This document shows positions 8,419-16,628 of a DNA stretch of 61,347 nt, piece after piece; the stretch's first letter is position 1; every line of letters starts with the position of its first letter. This DNA comes from Knufia peltigerae (taxonomy: Eukaryota; Ascomycota; Eurotiomycetes; Chaetothyriales; Trichomeriaceae), in the NCBI GenBank assembly GCA_030247855.1, contig JAPDRN010000161.1:1-61347 (forward strand). The letters run 5' to 3'. A model generated the notes under the pieces. The model saw only the letters and a list, made by a program, of their open reading frames with translations. It did no database searches and was not told where the DNA came from. Position numbers and translations under genes: made by a program.

Positions 8419-9057
8419 ATGGCGATCGACGACCTGCTCGACGAGCACGAACAAAGTGAACGCGTCCGCAGCTGGCTGCGGAAGAATGGTGCCAGCATCC
8501 TCGGTGGCGTAGTCATCGCCATCGGTGCCATTGCCGGCTGGCAGTGGTACCAGAAGGATCAGGGCGGCAAGCTGGCCTCGGCCAATGTCGAGTACCAGAA
8601 GGCCCTGGTAGGCCTGCAGCAGAACAAGCTCGACGACGCGGCCAAGGCGGTCAAGGCGCTTGAGGCTGGCCCGTCCAGCATCTACGGCGACCTGGCTGCG
8701 CTGCAGCTGGCCAAGGCCCAGGTCGATGCGGGCAAGAATGAAGAAGCGCTGGCTACACTGCGCGCGGTGAAGGTCGAAGGTGACCTGCAGCGCGTGGTCG
8801 ACCAGCGCGTGGCACGCCTGCTGGTGGCAACCGGCAAGGGTGATGAAGCGATCAAGCTGCTGGGCAGCGCCACCGACAGCAGCAGCCTGGAAATCCATGG
8901 CGATGCGCTGATGGCGCAGGGCAAGCGTGACGCGGCCCGCGAACAGTATGAGAAGGCGCTGAAGACGCTGGACGTGGCAGCGCCGCAGCGGCGACTGCTG
9001 GAAACCAAGGTTATGGACGCCGGCGGCACCGTCGCCGCCCCTGCGGAGTCGGTTTGA
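8419..9057 (+). CDS. yfgM: YfgM-family TPR membrane protein (SecYEG ancillary factor)
   Basis: Protein of 212 aa with a short cytoplasmic head (MAIDDLLDEHEQSERV), a membrane helix at about residues 24-42, and a periplasmic TPR-like domain. In E. coli YfgM associates with SecYEG and PpiD and takes part in periplasmic chaperoning. The start is ATG 8419; the seven in-frame codons upstream were rejected because the family begins at this motif. Its TGA overlaps the ATG of bamB by one base. Confidence 0.9.
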   Translation: MAIDDLLDEHEQSERVRSWLRKNGASILGGVVIAIGAIAGWQWYQKDQGGKLASANVEYQKALVGLQQNKLDDAAKAVKALEAGPSSIYGDLAALQLAKAQVDAGKNEEALATLRAVKVEGDLQRVVDQRVARLLVATGKGDEAIKLLGSATDSSSLEIHGDALMAQGKRDAAREQYEKALKTLDVAAPQRRLLETKVMDAGGTVAAPAESV

Positions 9058-10265
9058 TGAGTCAGAAGGTCATGATCACGCGCGTCGCCACCGTACTCCT
9101 GCTCGGTATGGCGCTGTCCGGTTGCAGCACCATGAAGGGCTGGTTCGCCGGCAAGGACGCAGCAGCGAAGAAGGCACAGGAGCCGGCTGAACTGGTCAAG
9201 TTCGAGCCGACCCTGAAGGTCAACAAGGCCTGGTCGGTCAATCTGGGCAAGGGCGAGCGCCGCATCGGCGTACGCCAGGGCCCGGCAGTGGCCAATGGTC
9301 ACGTGTTCGCCGCGGCGATCACCGGTGGCGTGCACGCCATTGATCTGCAGACCGGCAAGAAGGTCTGGACCTGGGAGCCGAAGAAGGAAAAGAAGAAGGC
9401 CAAGCTGCGGCTGTCCGGTGGTCCGGGCGTCGGTGAGAACCTGGTGGTCATCGGTACCCTCGATGGCCAGGTGATCGCCCTGGACATCAACGATGGCAGC
9501 GAGAAGTGGCGCGCACGCGTGCCGAACGAAGTCATCGCCGCGCCGGCCATTGCCCAGGGCATGGTCTTCGTGCGCAGCAATGATGGCCGCGTCACCGCAT
9601 TCGATGCCGGCAACGGCACCCAGAAGTGGTTCAACCCGAGCGAGCTGCCGGCGCTGACCGTGCGCGGCAACGCGGCGGTGGTGGCCGGTCCGGGCGTGCT
9701 GTTCATCGGCAAGGACGAGGGCAGCGTTGCTGCGCTGGCCATGCAGGACGGCCGCACGCTGTGGGACCAGAACGTCGGCACCGGCGAAGGCCGTACCGAG
9801 CTGGACCGCATGGCCGACGTCGATGGCGCCCCGGTGCTCGACGGCAATACGCTGTTCGTGAGCAGCTTCAAGAACCAGACCATGGCCATCGAAGGCCCGA
9901 CCGGTCGCCCGCTGTGGGCGCGTGACCACGGCGGTGCCGGCGGTGTGGCGGTGTCTTCGGGCAATGTTTTCGTTACCGACAACAAGGGCGGCGTGTTCGG
10001 CCTGGACAAGGCCAGCGGCGCGGCGATGTGGTCGCAGACCGCACTGGCCCGGCGCTCGCTGACCGGTCCGGCGCTGCACGGCGACTACGTGGTGGTCGGT
10101 GACTACAAGGGATACCTGCATTGGCTGCAGGCCTCCGATGGCGCGATGGCGGCGCGGGCGAAAAGCGGCGGTGATGCGCTTCTGGCCCAGCCAATCGTCG
10201 TCGATGGGGTGCTGCTGGTGCAGAACGTTGATGGCAAGCTGACCGCATTCCGGTTGGCAAATTAA
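9057..10265 (+). CDS. bamB: Outer-membrane assembly lipoprotein BamB
   Basis: Lipoprotein of 402 aa of the BAM complex, which folds beta-barrel proteins into the outer membrane. The lipobox ALSGC places the lipidated Cys at residue 23. The mature part is an eight-bladed PQQ-type propeller, with repeated blades such as VHAIDLQTGKKVWTWEP and VIALDINDGSEKWR. A TTG lies one codon upstream but the ATG is preferred. yfgM-bamB-der is a conserved block. Confidence 0.96.
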   Translation: MSQKVMITRVATVLLLGMALSGCSTMKGWFAGKDAAAKKAQEPAELVKFEPTLKVNKAWSVNLGKGERRIGVRQGPAVANGHVFAAAITGGVHAIDLQTGKKVWTWEPKKEKKKAKLRLSGGPGVGENLVVIGTLDGQVIALDINDGSEKWRARVPNEVIAAPAIAQGMVFVRSNDGRVTAFDAGNGTQKWFNPSELPALTVRGNAAVVAGPGVLFIGKDEGSVAALAMQDGRTLWDQNVGTGEGRTELDRMADVDGAPVLDGNTLFVSSFKNQTMAIEGPTGRPLWARDHGGAGGVAVSSGNVFVTDNKGGVFGLDKASGAAMWSQTALARRSLTGPALHGDYVVVGDYKGYLHWLQASDGAMAARAKSGGDALLAQPIVVDGVLLVQNVDGKLTAFRLAN

Positions 10266-10280
10266 TACGGAGTAATCGCG

Positions 10281-11678
10281 ATGCTGCCTTTGGTCGCCCT
10301 GGTTGGACGGCCGAATGTCGGCAAGTCGACCATATTCAATGCACTGACCCGAACCCGTGACGCCCTGGTCCATGACCAGCCCGGCGTCACCCGGGACCGC
10401 AACTATGGCGTCTGCCGGCTTGACGAGGACAACCATTTCCTCGTCGTCGATACCGGCGGCATCGCAGAGGAAGAAGAAGGCCTGGCTGGTGCTACCACGC
10501 GCCAGGCCCGTGCTGCCGCTGGCGAAGCTGACCTGATCCTGTTTGTCGTTGATGCCCGCGAGGGCACCTCGGCGATGGACGATGAGATCCTGGCCTGGCT
10601 GCGCAAGCTGTCGCGCCCGACGTTGCTGCTGATCAACAAGATCGACGGCACCGACGAGGACACCGTGCGTTCGGAGTTCGCCCGCTACGGCTTCAGCGAG
10701 ATGCTGACCGTGTCGGCCGCCCACCGCCAGGGCCTGGACGACCTGCTGGACGAGGTCATCCAGCGCCTGCCGGAAGAGGGCAGCGGCGAAGAGCTGGACA
10801 ACGATCCGAACCGCGTGCGCATCGCCTTCGTCGGCCGCCCGAACGTGGGCAAGTCGACCCTGGTCAACCGCATCCTCGGCGAAGAGCGCATGATCGCCTC
10901 GGACGTGCCGGGCACCACCCGCGATTCGATCTCGGTGGACCTGGAGCGTGACGGCCGCGAGTACCGTCTGATCGACACCGCCGGCCTGCGTCGCCGTTCG
11001 CGCGTGGACGAGGTCGTCGAGAAGTTCTCGGTGGTCAAGACCATGCAGTCGATCGAGCACTGCCAGGTGGCCGTGCTGATGCTCGATGCCACCGAAGGCG
11101 TGACCGACCAGGACGCCACCGTGCTCGGCGCCGTGCTGGATGCCGGCCGCGCGTTGGTGATCGCGATCAACAAGTGGGACGGCCTGACCGACTACCAGCG
11201 CGAGCAGGCGGAAACGATGCTGTCGCTGCGCTTGGGCTTCGTGCCGTGGGCCGAATCGGTGCGCATCTCGGCCAAGCATGGCTCGGGCCTGCGTGAGCTG
11301 TTCCGTGCGGTGCACCGCGCGCACGAATCGGCGAACAAGACCTTCACCACCAGCGAAGTGAACAAGGCGCTGGAAGTGGCCTACGAGACCAACCCGCCGC
11401 CGACCATCCGCGGCCATGTCTCCAAGCTGCGTTACGTGCACCCGGCCGGCGCCAACCCGCCGACCTTCATCGTGCACGGCACCCGCCTGAAGGAACTGCA
11501 GGAGTCGTACAAGCGATACCTGGAGAACTTCTTCCGCAAGCGCTTCAAGCTGATCGGTACGCCGGTGCAGTTCATCTTCCGCGAGGGTGCCAACCCGTAC
11601 GAGGGCAAGAAGAACGTGCTGACCGAACGGCAGGTCAAGGCCAAGCGGCGCTTGATGAAGCACGTCAAGGGCAAGTGA
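10281..11678 (+). CDS. der: Ribosome-assembly GTPase Der (EngA)
   Basis: GTPase of 465 aa with two tandem G domains, needed for late 50S subunit assembly. Each domain carries GRPNVGKST (starting near residues 9 and 186), a DTGG/DTAG G3 motif and an NKxD motif (NKID, NKWD). The C-terminal KH-like domain is also present (LRYVHPAGANPPTF). It is the last gene of the run starting at ndk and is followed at once by a strong terminator. Confidence 0.98.
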   Translation: MLPLVALVGRPNVGKSTIFNALTRTRDALVHDQPGVTRDRNYGVCRLDEDNHFLVVDTGGIAEEEEGLAGATTRQARAAAGEADLILFVVDAREGTSAMDDEILAWLRKLSRPTLLLINKIDGTDEDTVRSEFARYGFSEMLTVSAAHRQGLDDLLDEVIQRLPEEGSGEELDNDPNRVRIAFVGRPNVGKSTLVNRILGEERMIASDVPGTTRDSISVDLERDGREYRLIDTAGLRRRSRVDEVVEKFSVVKTMQSIEHCQVAVLMLDATEGVTDQDATVLGAVLDAGRALVIAINKWDGLTDYQREQAETMLSLRLGFVPWAESVRISAKHGSGLRELFRAVHRAHESANKTFTTSEVNKALEVAYETNPPPTIRGHVSKLRYVHPAGANPPTFIVHGTRLKELQESYKRYLENFFRKRFKLIGTPVQFIFREGANPYEGKKNVLTERQVKAKRRLMKHVKGK

Positions 11679-11681
11679 TCC

Positions 11682-11716
11682 ACAAGAAGGCGGCCGCAGG
11701 GCCGCCTTCTTGTTTG
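11682..11716 (+). terminator. Intrinsic terminator after der
   Basis: A perfect 14-bp stem, ACAAGAAGGCGGCC (11682-11695) with 11700-11713, tetraloop GCAG and a short T tract. It ends the ndk-to-der run four bases after the der stop. Confidence 0.9.
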
Positions 11717-11760
11717 CGATGCATGCGGGTTCGGGCACGGTGCTGCTGGGTTTTGATTCG

Positions 11761-11829
11761 GTAGCGCCGGGCCATGCCCGGCGAGCGCAGCGGCGCGCGG
11801 GAATCCGCCGGGCATGGCCCGGCGCTACC
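11761..11829. repeat. SMAG-type REP dimer
   Basis: GTAGCGCCGGGCCATGCCCGGCG (11761-11783) and its inverse CGCCGGGCATGGCCCGGCGC followed by TAC (11807-11829). It lies just before the MoeB gene. Confidence 0.9.
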
Positions 11830-11855
11830 GGTTGAGCCTGCGCGATAATGGCGCC

Positions 11856-12992
11856 ATGAGCATTCCAGAGATTTCCCCCGAGCAGGCGCGTGCGCGCGTG
11901 GCCCATGGTGCGGTGCTGATCGACGTGCGCGAGGCGCATGAGCGGGCCGGCGGCATGGCCGAAGGCGCGCGTGGCATCGCCAAGGGCGAGTTGCTGGCTG
12001 ACGCGGCCGCGCAGCTGCCGCTGCCGGAACAGGAGATCCTGCTGATCTGCCAGAGCGGCAAGCGCTCGGCCGATGCGGCGCAGGCGCTGCTGGATGCGGG
12101 CTATACGAACGTGAGCTCCGTTGCTGGCGGCACCGTCGCCTGGCGTGAGTTGTCGCTGCCGTTGGTGCAGCCGCTGACCAGCGCCGACGACCGCGATTTC
12201 TACGACCGCTATTCGCGCCATCTGCTGCTGCCGCAGGTGGGCGAGGTCGGCCAGCGCCGGCTGCAGCAGTCGCGAGTGCTGGTGCTGGGCGCGGGCGGCC
12301 TGGGTGCGCCGGCCGGTTTCTATCTGGCGGCGGCCGGGGTAGGGCACCTGCGTTTCGCCGACCACGACCGTGTCGAGCGCAGCAACCTGCATCGGCAGAT
12401 CGTGCATACCGAGGCCAGCGTCGGCCAGTTGAAGGTGGATTCGGCGCGTGAGCGTCTGCTGGCATTGAACCCATCCATCAAGGTCGAGGCCGTGCCCGAG
12501 CGGGTGACCTCGGAGAACGTGGACCGCCTGCTGCAGGACGTCGACGTGGTGCTGGATGGCTCGGACAACTTCCCGCTGCGCTACCTGCTCAACGATGCCT
12601 GCATCAAGCACGCCAAGCCGATGGTCTACGCGGCCATCGAGCGCTTCGATGGCCAAGTGAGCGTGTTCGATGCCGGCCGCCAGCGTGGCGTGGCGCCGTG
12701 CTACCGCTGCCTGTTCCCGGAGCCGCCGCCGCCGGAGTTCGCGCCCAACTGTTCCGAGGCGGGTGTGCTGGGCGTGCTGCCGGGCCTGGCCGGTGTGCTG
12801 CAGGCCACCGAGGTGCTGAAGCTGCTGCTGGGCATCGGCGAGCCGCTGGTGGGGCGCCTGCTGCGCTTTGATGCGCTGGGCATGCGCTTCCGCGAGACCG
12901 GCATCGGGCCGGACCCGCAGTGCCCGGTGTGTGCGCCGGGCGTGCCGTTCCCGGGGTATATCGATTACGCCGCGTTCTGTCGGGGTGGGTGA
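11856..12992 (+). CDS. MoeB/ThiF-type adenylyltransferase with N-terminal rhodanese domain
   Basis: Protein of 378 aa. Residues 1-100 form a rhodanese domain with the active-site loop CQSGKRSADA. From about residue 120 there is an E1-like adenylyltransferase: GAGGLGAPAGFYLAAAG nucleotide-binding loop, ERSNLHRQ, DGSDNFPLRYLLND, and a zinc site formed by CYRC and CPVC. It would adenylate the C-terminal Gly-Gly of a ubiquitin-like sulfur carrier (MoaD or ThiS) and probably hand sulfur to it. In eukaryotic MOCS3 the rhodanese domain is C-terminal; here it is N-terminal. Other molybdopterin or thiamine genes are not adjacent. The 14 in-frame codons upstream lie in a REP and were excluded. Confidence 0.9.
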   Translation: MSIPEISPEQARARVAHGAVLIDVREAHERAGGMAEGARGIAKGELLADAAAQLPLPEQEILLICQSGKRSADAAQALLDAGYTNVSSVAGGTVAWRELSLPLVQPLTSADDRDFYDRYSRHLLLPQVGEVGQRRLQQSRVLVLGAGGLGAPAGFYLAAAGVGHLRFADHDRVERSNLHRQIVHTEASVGQLKVDSARERLLALNPSIKVEAVPERVTSENVDRLLQDVDVVLDGSDNFPLRYLLNDACIKHAKPMVYAAIERFDGQVSVFDAGRQRGVAPCYRCLFPEPPPPEFAPNCSEAGVLGVLPGLAGVLQATEVLKLLLGIGEPLVGRLLRFDALGMRFRETGIGPDPQCPVCAPGVPFPGYIDYAAFCRGG

Positions 12993-13007
12993 ACCGGGCG
13001 GCGCGTC

Positions 13008-13198
13008 ATCCACGCATGGCGTGGATCTACTGGGGTGGGCGAACCGCGTCGGGGCGTCATCCACGCATGGCGTGGATCTACTGTAGAGCCGAGCCTACGC
13101 TCGGCTGCTCTTCGCGCTGAGGCCAGAATCAGCCGAGCGTGGGCTCGGCTCTACAGGTCATGGCTTCGGGATTGTGCCAACCAAGGTTGGCACCTACC
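13008..13198. repeat. Array of SMAG-type palindromes
   Basis: Copies are ATCCACGCATGGCGTGGAT plus CTAC at 13008-13030 and 13059-13081, an inverted pair GTAGAGCCGAGCC... (13083-13106) and its reverse (13131-13154), and TGCCAACC-AA-GGTTGGCA plus CCTACC (13175-13198). Three different stem sequences share the GTAG/CTAC foot. The rest of the 355-bp gap 12993-13347 shows no gene. Confidence 0.8.
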
Positions 13199-13347
13199 GA
13201 GGCGCGCGCACGGTTTCAGGATGATGTGCGGGGCCGCCCCCTCGATCGTTCCATCTCCAAGACAATAAAACGCAACGTACATGCTATTGCCGTCATCGGT
13301 GTTGCTCTATCGTTGAGTCCGATTTCGATTTCCGGGGAACCCACCGC

Positions 13348-15183
13348 ATGGCGGTAGAAGCAGCGACCAGCGAGCTGGTCAAGGTCGTCGCCCTGTTGGG
13401 CGCAGCGGTGGTGATGGTGCCGCTGTTCCGTCGGCTCGGCCTGGGCTCGGTGCTGGGCTACTTCGCCGCCGGCCTGGCGATCGGTCCGTTCGGGCTGGGC
13501 TGGTTCTCCGACCCGCAGGCGATCCTGCATACCGCCGAACTCGGCGTGGTCATGTTCCTGTTCGTCATCGGCCTGGAAATGCGGCCCTCGCACCTGTGGA
13601 GCCTGCGCAAGGAAATCTTCGGGCTGGGTACGCTGCAGATCGTCACCTGCGCGCTGGTGCTGACCAGCATCGCCAAGCTGTTCGGGCTGCCGTGGCAGAT
13701 CGCCTTCATCGGCGCCACCGGCTTCGTGCTGACTTCCACCGCAGTGGTGATGCAGCTGCTGGCCGAGCGCGGCGATATCGCGCTGCCGTCGGGGCAGAAG
13801 ATCGTCTCGATCCTGTTGTTCGAAGACCTGCTGATCGTGCCGTTGCTGGCGCTTGTCGCGTGGATGGCGCCGGCTGCAGGCAGCGCCGATGGCGAGGGCT
13901 CGCGCTGGATGTCGGTAGCGATCGGCGTGGGCGCCATCGTCGGCCTGGTGCTGGTCGGACGCTTCCTGCTCAATCCGCTGTTCCGCGTGCTGGCCGAATC
14001 GAAGGCGCGCGAAGTGATGACCGCCGCCGCACTGCTGGTGGTGCTGGGCGCGGCGCTGCTGATGCAGCTGTCCGGCCTGTCGATGGCGATGGGCGCGTTC
14101 CTCGCGGGCGTGCTGCTGAGCGAATCGACCTTCCGCCACCAGATCGAAGCGGACATCGAGCCGTTCCGCGGCATCCTGCTGGGCCTGTTCTTCCTCAGCG
14201 TGGGCATGGCGCTGGACCTGGGCGTGGTGGCCGGCAACTGGCCGATGATCCTCGGCCTGGTGGTCACGCTGATGGCGGCCAAGGCGCTGTGCATCTACGT
14301 GGTGGCGCGCTTGATGGGCAGCGACCATGCGCAGGCGCTGGACCGTGGCGTGCTGATGGCGCAGGGCGGCGAGTTCGCTTTCGTGCTGTTCTCGGCAGCT
14401 GCGAGCGCCGGCGTGATCAGCCTGGACATCAATGCCAACTTCACCGCCGTGGTGGTGCTGTCGATGGCACTGACGCCGCTGGTGGTGCTGGTCTACAAGC
14501 GCGTGGCGCCGAAGCCGACCGTCAGCCTGGAAGGCGTGGATACCGCCGATGGCCTGTCCGGCAGCGTGCTGCTGATCGGCTTCGGCCGCTTCGGCCAGGT
14601 GGCCAGCCAGTCGCTGCTGGCCCGCGACGTGGACGTGACCATCATCGACAACGACGTGGAGATGATCCACAACGCCGAGCGCTTCGGTTTCAAGATCTAT
14701 TACGGCGACGGCACCCGCTTGGACGTGCTGCATGCCTCCGGCGCGGGCAGTGCGCGGGCGATTGCGGTGTGCGTGAACAATGCCGAGGACGCCGACCGCA
14801 TCGTCGAACTGGTGGCCCATCAGTTCCCGCAGGCCAAGCTGCTGGTGCGCTCGTTCGACCGCGAACATTCGCTGCGGCTGATCCATGCCGGTGTGGACTT
14901 CCAGATTCGCGAAACGTTCGAGTCGGCGCTGCTGTTCGGGCAGGCCGCGCTGGTGGAGCTGGGCGCGGAGGAAGACGACGCGCGCGAGATCGCCGAGCAG
15001 ATCCGCGAGCGCGACGCCGAACGCTTCGAACTGGAAATGGCCGGCGGCAACCTGCGTGCCGGCGCACACATGGTGTTCGGTACCGCGCTGTCGGGTGTGC
15101 CGACGCCGACGCCGTTCACCGCGCCCAAGCGCAAGGCACGCACGCTCAATGCGGATGAAGTGCCGGAAGAAGAAGAGGATTGA
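13348..15183 (+). CDS. Monovalent cation:proton antiporter-2 (Kef/CPA2 family)
   Basis: Inner-membrane protein of 611 aa. About twelve membrane helices occupy residues 1-380 and include the CPA2 hallmark LFVIGLEMRPSHLW. A cytoplasmic RCK/TrkA-N domain begins near residue 405 with the nucleotide-binding motif LLIGFGRFGQV. The acidic tail PEEEED ends the protein. KefB and KefC are potassium/proton exchangers gated by glutathione adducts; which subtype this is cannot be told by eye. It is transcribed alone, between two repeat clusters. Confidence 0.9.
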   Translation: MAVEAATSELVKVVALLGAAVVMVPLFRRLGLGSVLGYFAAGLAIGPFGLGWFSDPQAILHTAELGVVMFLFVIGLEMRPSHLWSLRKEIFGLGTLQIVTCALVLTSIAKLFGLPWQIAFIGATGFVLTSTAVVMQLLAERGDIALPSGQKIVSILLFEDLLIVPLLALVAWMAPAAGSADGEGSRWMSVAIGVGAIVGLVLVGRFLLNPLFRVLAESKAREVMTAAALLVVLGAALLMQLSGLSMAMGAFLAGVLLSESTFRHQIEADIEPFRGILLGLFFLSVGMALDLGVVAGNWPMILGLVVTLMAAKALCIYVVARLMGSDHAQALDRGVLMAQGGEFAFVLFSAAASAGVISLDINANFTAVVVLSMALTPLVVLVYKRVAPKPTVSLEGVDTADGLSGSVLLIGFGRFGQVASQSLLARDVDVTIIDNDVEMIHNAERFGFKIYYGDGTRLDVLHASGAGSARAIAVCVNNAEDADRIVELVAHQFPQAKLLVRSFDREHSLRLIHAGVDFQIRETFESALLFGQAALVELGAEEDDAREIAEQIRERDAERFELEMAGGNLRAGAHMVFGTALSGVPTPTPFTAPKRKARTLNADEVPEEEED

Positions 15184-15194
15184 TCTGAAGCCTG

Positions 15195-15270
15195 GTAGTG
15201 CCGGCCGCTGGCCGGCAGCTGCACGGTGCTTCCTGCGTTCATGAGGTTGCCGGCCAGCGGCCGGCACTAC
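15195..15270. repeat. SMAG-type REP dimer
   Basis: GTAGTGCCGGCCGCTGGCCGGC begins at 15195 and its inverse, ending GGCACTAC, closes at 15270. It lies between the antiporter gene and folD and may end the antiporter transcript. Confidence 0.9.
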
Positions 15271-15356
15271 CGAAGCGGCGGCGGCCAGCATTCCCGGTGG
15301 GCGAGGGGGCGTGAATCGGGGACAATAGCGTCCCCGCCGCCCCACGCCTGCCCCCG

Positions 15357-16235
15357 ATGACCGACTCCGCCCCCCAGCTTCCTGCCCGCATCCTCGATGG
15401 CCGCCGTATCGCCGAGGACCTGCTCGACAGCCTGAAGGTGCGGGTCGACGCCCGTGTCGCCGCCGGTGGCAGCCGCCCTGGCCTGGCCGTGGTGCTGGTG
15501 GGGGGCGACCCGGCCTCGACCGTGTACGTGCGCAACAAGCGCCGCGCCGCCGAGAAGGTCGGCATCGAGGCCTACGACTACGATCTGCCGGCCGGTACCA
15601 CCGAGGCCGAGCTGCTCGACCTGATCGACCAGCTCAACGCCGACCCCAAGATCAACGGCATCCTGATCCAGCTGCCGCTGCCGGGCATTCCCGATGCACG
15701 CCGGCTGATCCAGCGCATCGACCCGCGCAAGGACGTGGACGGCTTCCATCCGGAAAACGTCGGCCACCTGGCCCTGCGCGAGTTCGGCCTGCGCCCGTGC
15801 ACCCCGCGCGGCATCACCACGCTGCTGGGCCACACCGACCAGCCGGTGCGCGGCCGCAACGCCACCATCGTCGGCGTCAGCAACCACGTCGGCCGGCCGA
15901 TGGGCCTGGAGCTGCTGATTGCCGGCTGCACCGTGACCAGCTGCCACAAGTTCACCCCCAAGGACGTGCTGGAACAGGCCGTGCGCAACGCCGACATCCT
16001 GGTGGTGGCGGTGGGTCGCCCGGGCATCGTGCCGGGCGAGTGGGTGAAGCCGGGTGCGGTGGTGATCGACGTCGGCATCAACCGGTTGGACGACGGCCGG
16101 TTGGTGGGCGATGTTGGATTCAAGGCAGCTGCGGAGCGGGCGAGCTGGATCACCCCGGTGCCGGGTGGCGTGGGCCCGATGACCGTGGCCACGCTGATGC
16201 AGAACACGCTGGAAGCGGCGGAAGCTGGGGTCTGA
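15357..16235 (+). CDS. folD: Bifunctional methylenetetrahydrofolate dehydrogenase / cyclohydrolase
   Basis: Cytoplasmic enzyme of 292 aa that interconverts 5,10-methylene-THF and 10-formyl-THF for purine and formyl-Met synthesis. The catalytic tyrosine and lysine are in YVRNKRRAAEKVGI, followed by the family motifs ILIQLPLPG, KDVDGFHPENVG and the NADP-binding VGVSNHVGRPMGLEL. The C-terminal PVPGGVGPMTVATL is the second PROSITE-type FolD signature. Its proximity to guaB and guaA groups purine-related functions. Confidence 0.98.
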   Translation: MTDSAPQLPARILDGRRIAEDLLDSLKVRVDARVAAGGSRPGLAVVLVGGDPASTVYVRNKRRAAEKVGIEAYDYDLPAGTTEAELLDLIDQLNADPKINGILIQLPLPGIPDARRLIQRIDPRKDVDGFHPENVGHLALREFGLRPCTPRGITTLLGHTDQPVRGRNATIVGVSNHVGRPMGLELLIAGCTVTSCHKFTPKDVLEQAVRNADILVVAVGRPGIVPGEWVKPGAVVIDVGINRLDDGRLVGDVGFKAAAERASWITPVPGGVGPMTVATLMQNTLEAAEAGV

Positions 16236-16244
16236 TTGGTACTG

Positions 16245-16491
16245 CCGGCCGCTGGCCGGCACAGTGCCGGAGGGGGGGATTCCTGCTGGGGTACAGGTGT
16301 CTGAGGGATTGTGCGGACCAACGGTCCGCACCCACCAAAGGCGGAGGATCTGGCCCGAAGTGCTGTTGGGGGGACCTGCTGTTGGTGGGTGCCGACCGTT
16401 GGTCGGCACAATGCCAGAGGGTGGGATTCCTGCTGGGGTATAGGTGTCTGATGGATAGTGCGGACCAACGGTCCGCACCCACCAAGGGCGG
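16245..16491. repeat. Tandem duplication of a REP-containing unit
   Basis: Two copies of a unit of about 101 bp (16245-16345 and 16391-16491), offset by 146 bp. Each has a first palindrome (GCCGGCCGCTGGCCGGC in one, GCCGACCGTTGGTCGGC in the other), then GGATTCCTGCTGGGGTA, then the identical palindrome GCGGACCAACGGTCCGC plus ACCCACCAA. The first palindromes differ but each remains self-complementary. The 393-bp gap between folD and guaB holds no gene. Confidence 0.85.
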
Positions 16492-16628
16492 AGTGCATCC
16501 GCCAAGGGCAGTGGTCCGGGGGCCCTGAACAGATCTTCGCCCGCGCGACACTGCGTCGCATCTACCCCCTGCCACAGGCCGCGAAAACAGGGTAAAATGT
16601 CGCGCTTCCCCACATCTCGGGTATGCCG

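Noticed and set aside
8682..13064. Open minus-strand frame of about 1460 codons antisense to yfgM, bamB, der and moeB
   Set aside because: All four plus-strand genes are unmistakable. Long antisense frames are expected at this GC content, and the translation is rich in His, Arg and Gln with no domain.
13008..13198. Possible CRISPR array
   Set aside because: The repeats are REP palindromes with GTAG/CTAC feet, unequal spacing and different stems, and no cas gene is present.
13216..15345. Open minus-strand frame of about 700 codons antisense to the Kef-type antiporter
   Set aside because: It covers a clear CPA2 gene and has the His/Gln/Arg-rich make-up of a shadow frame.
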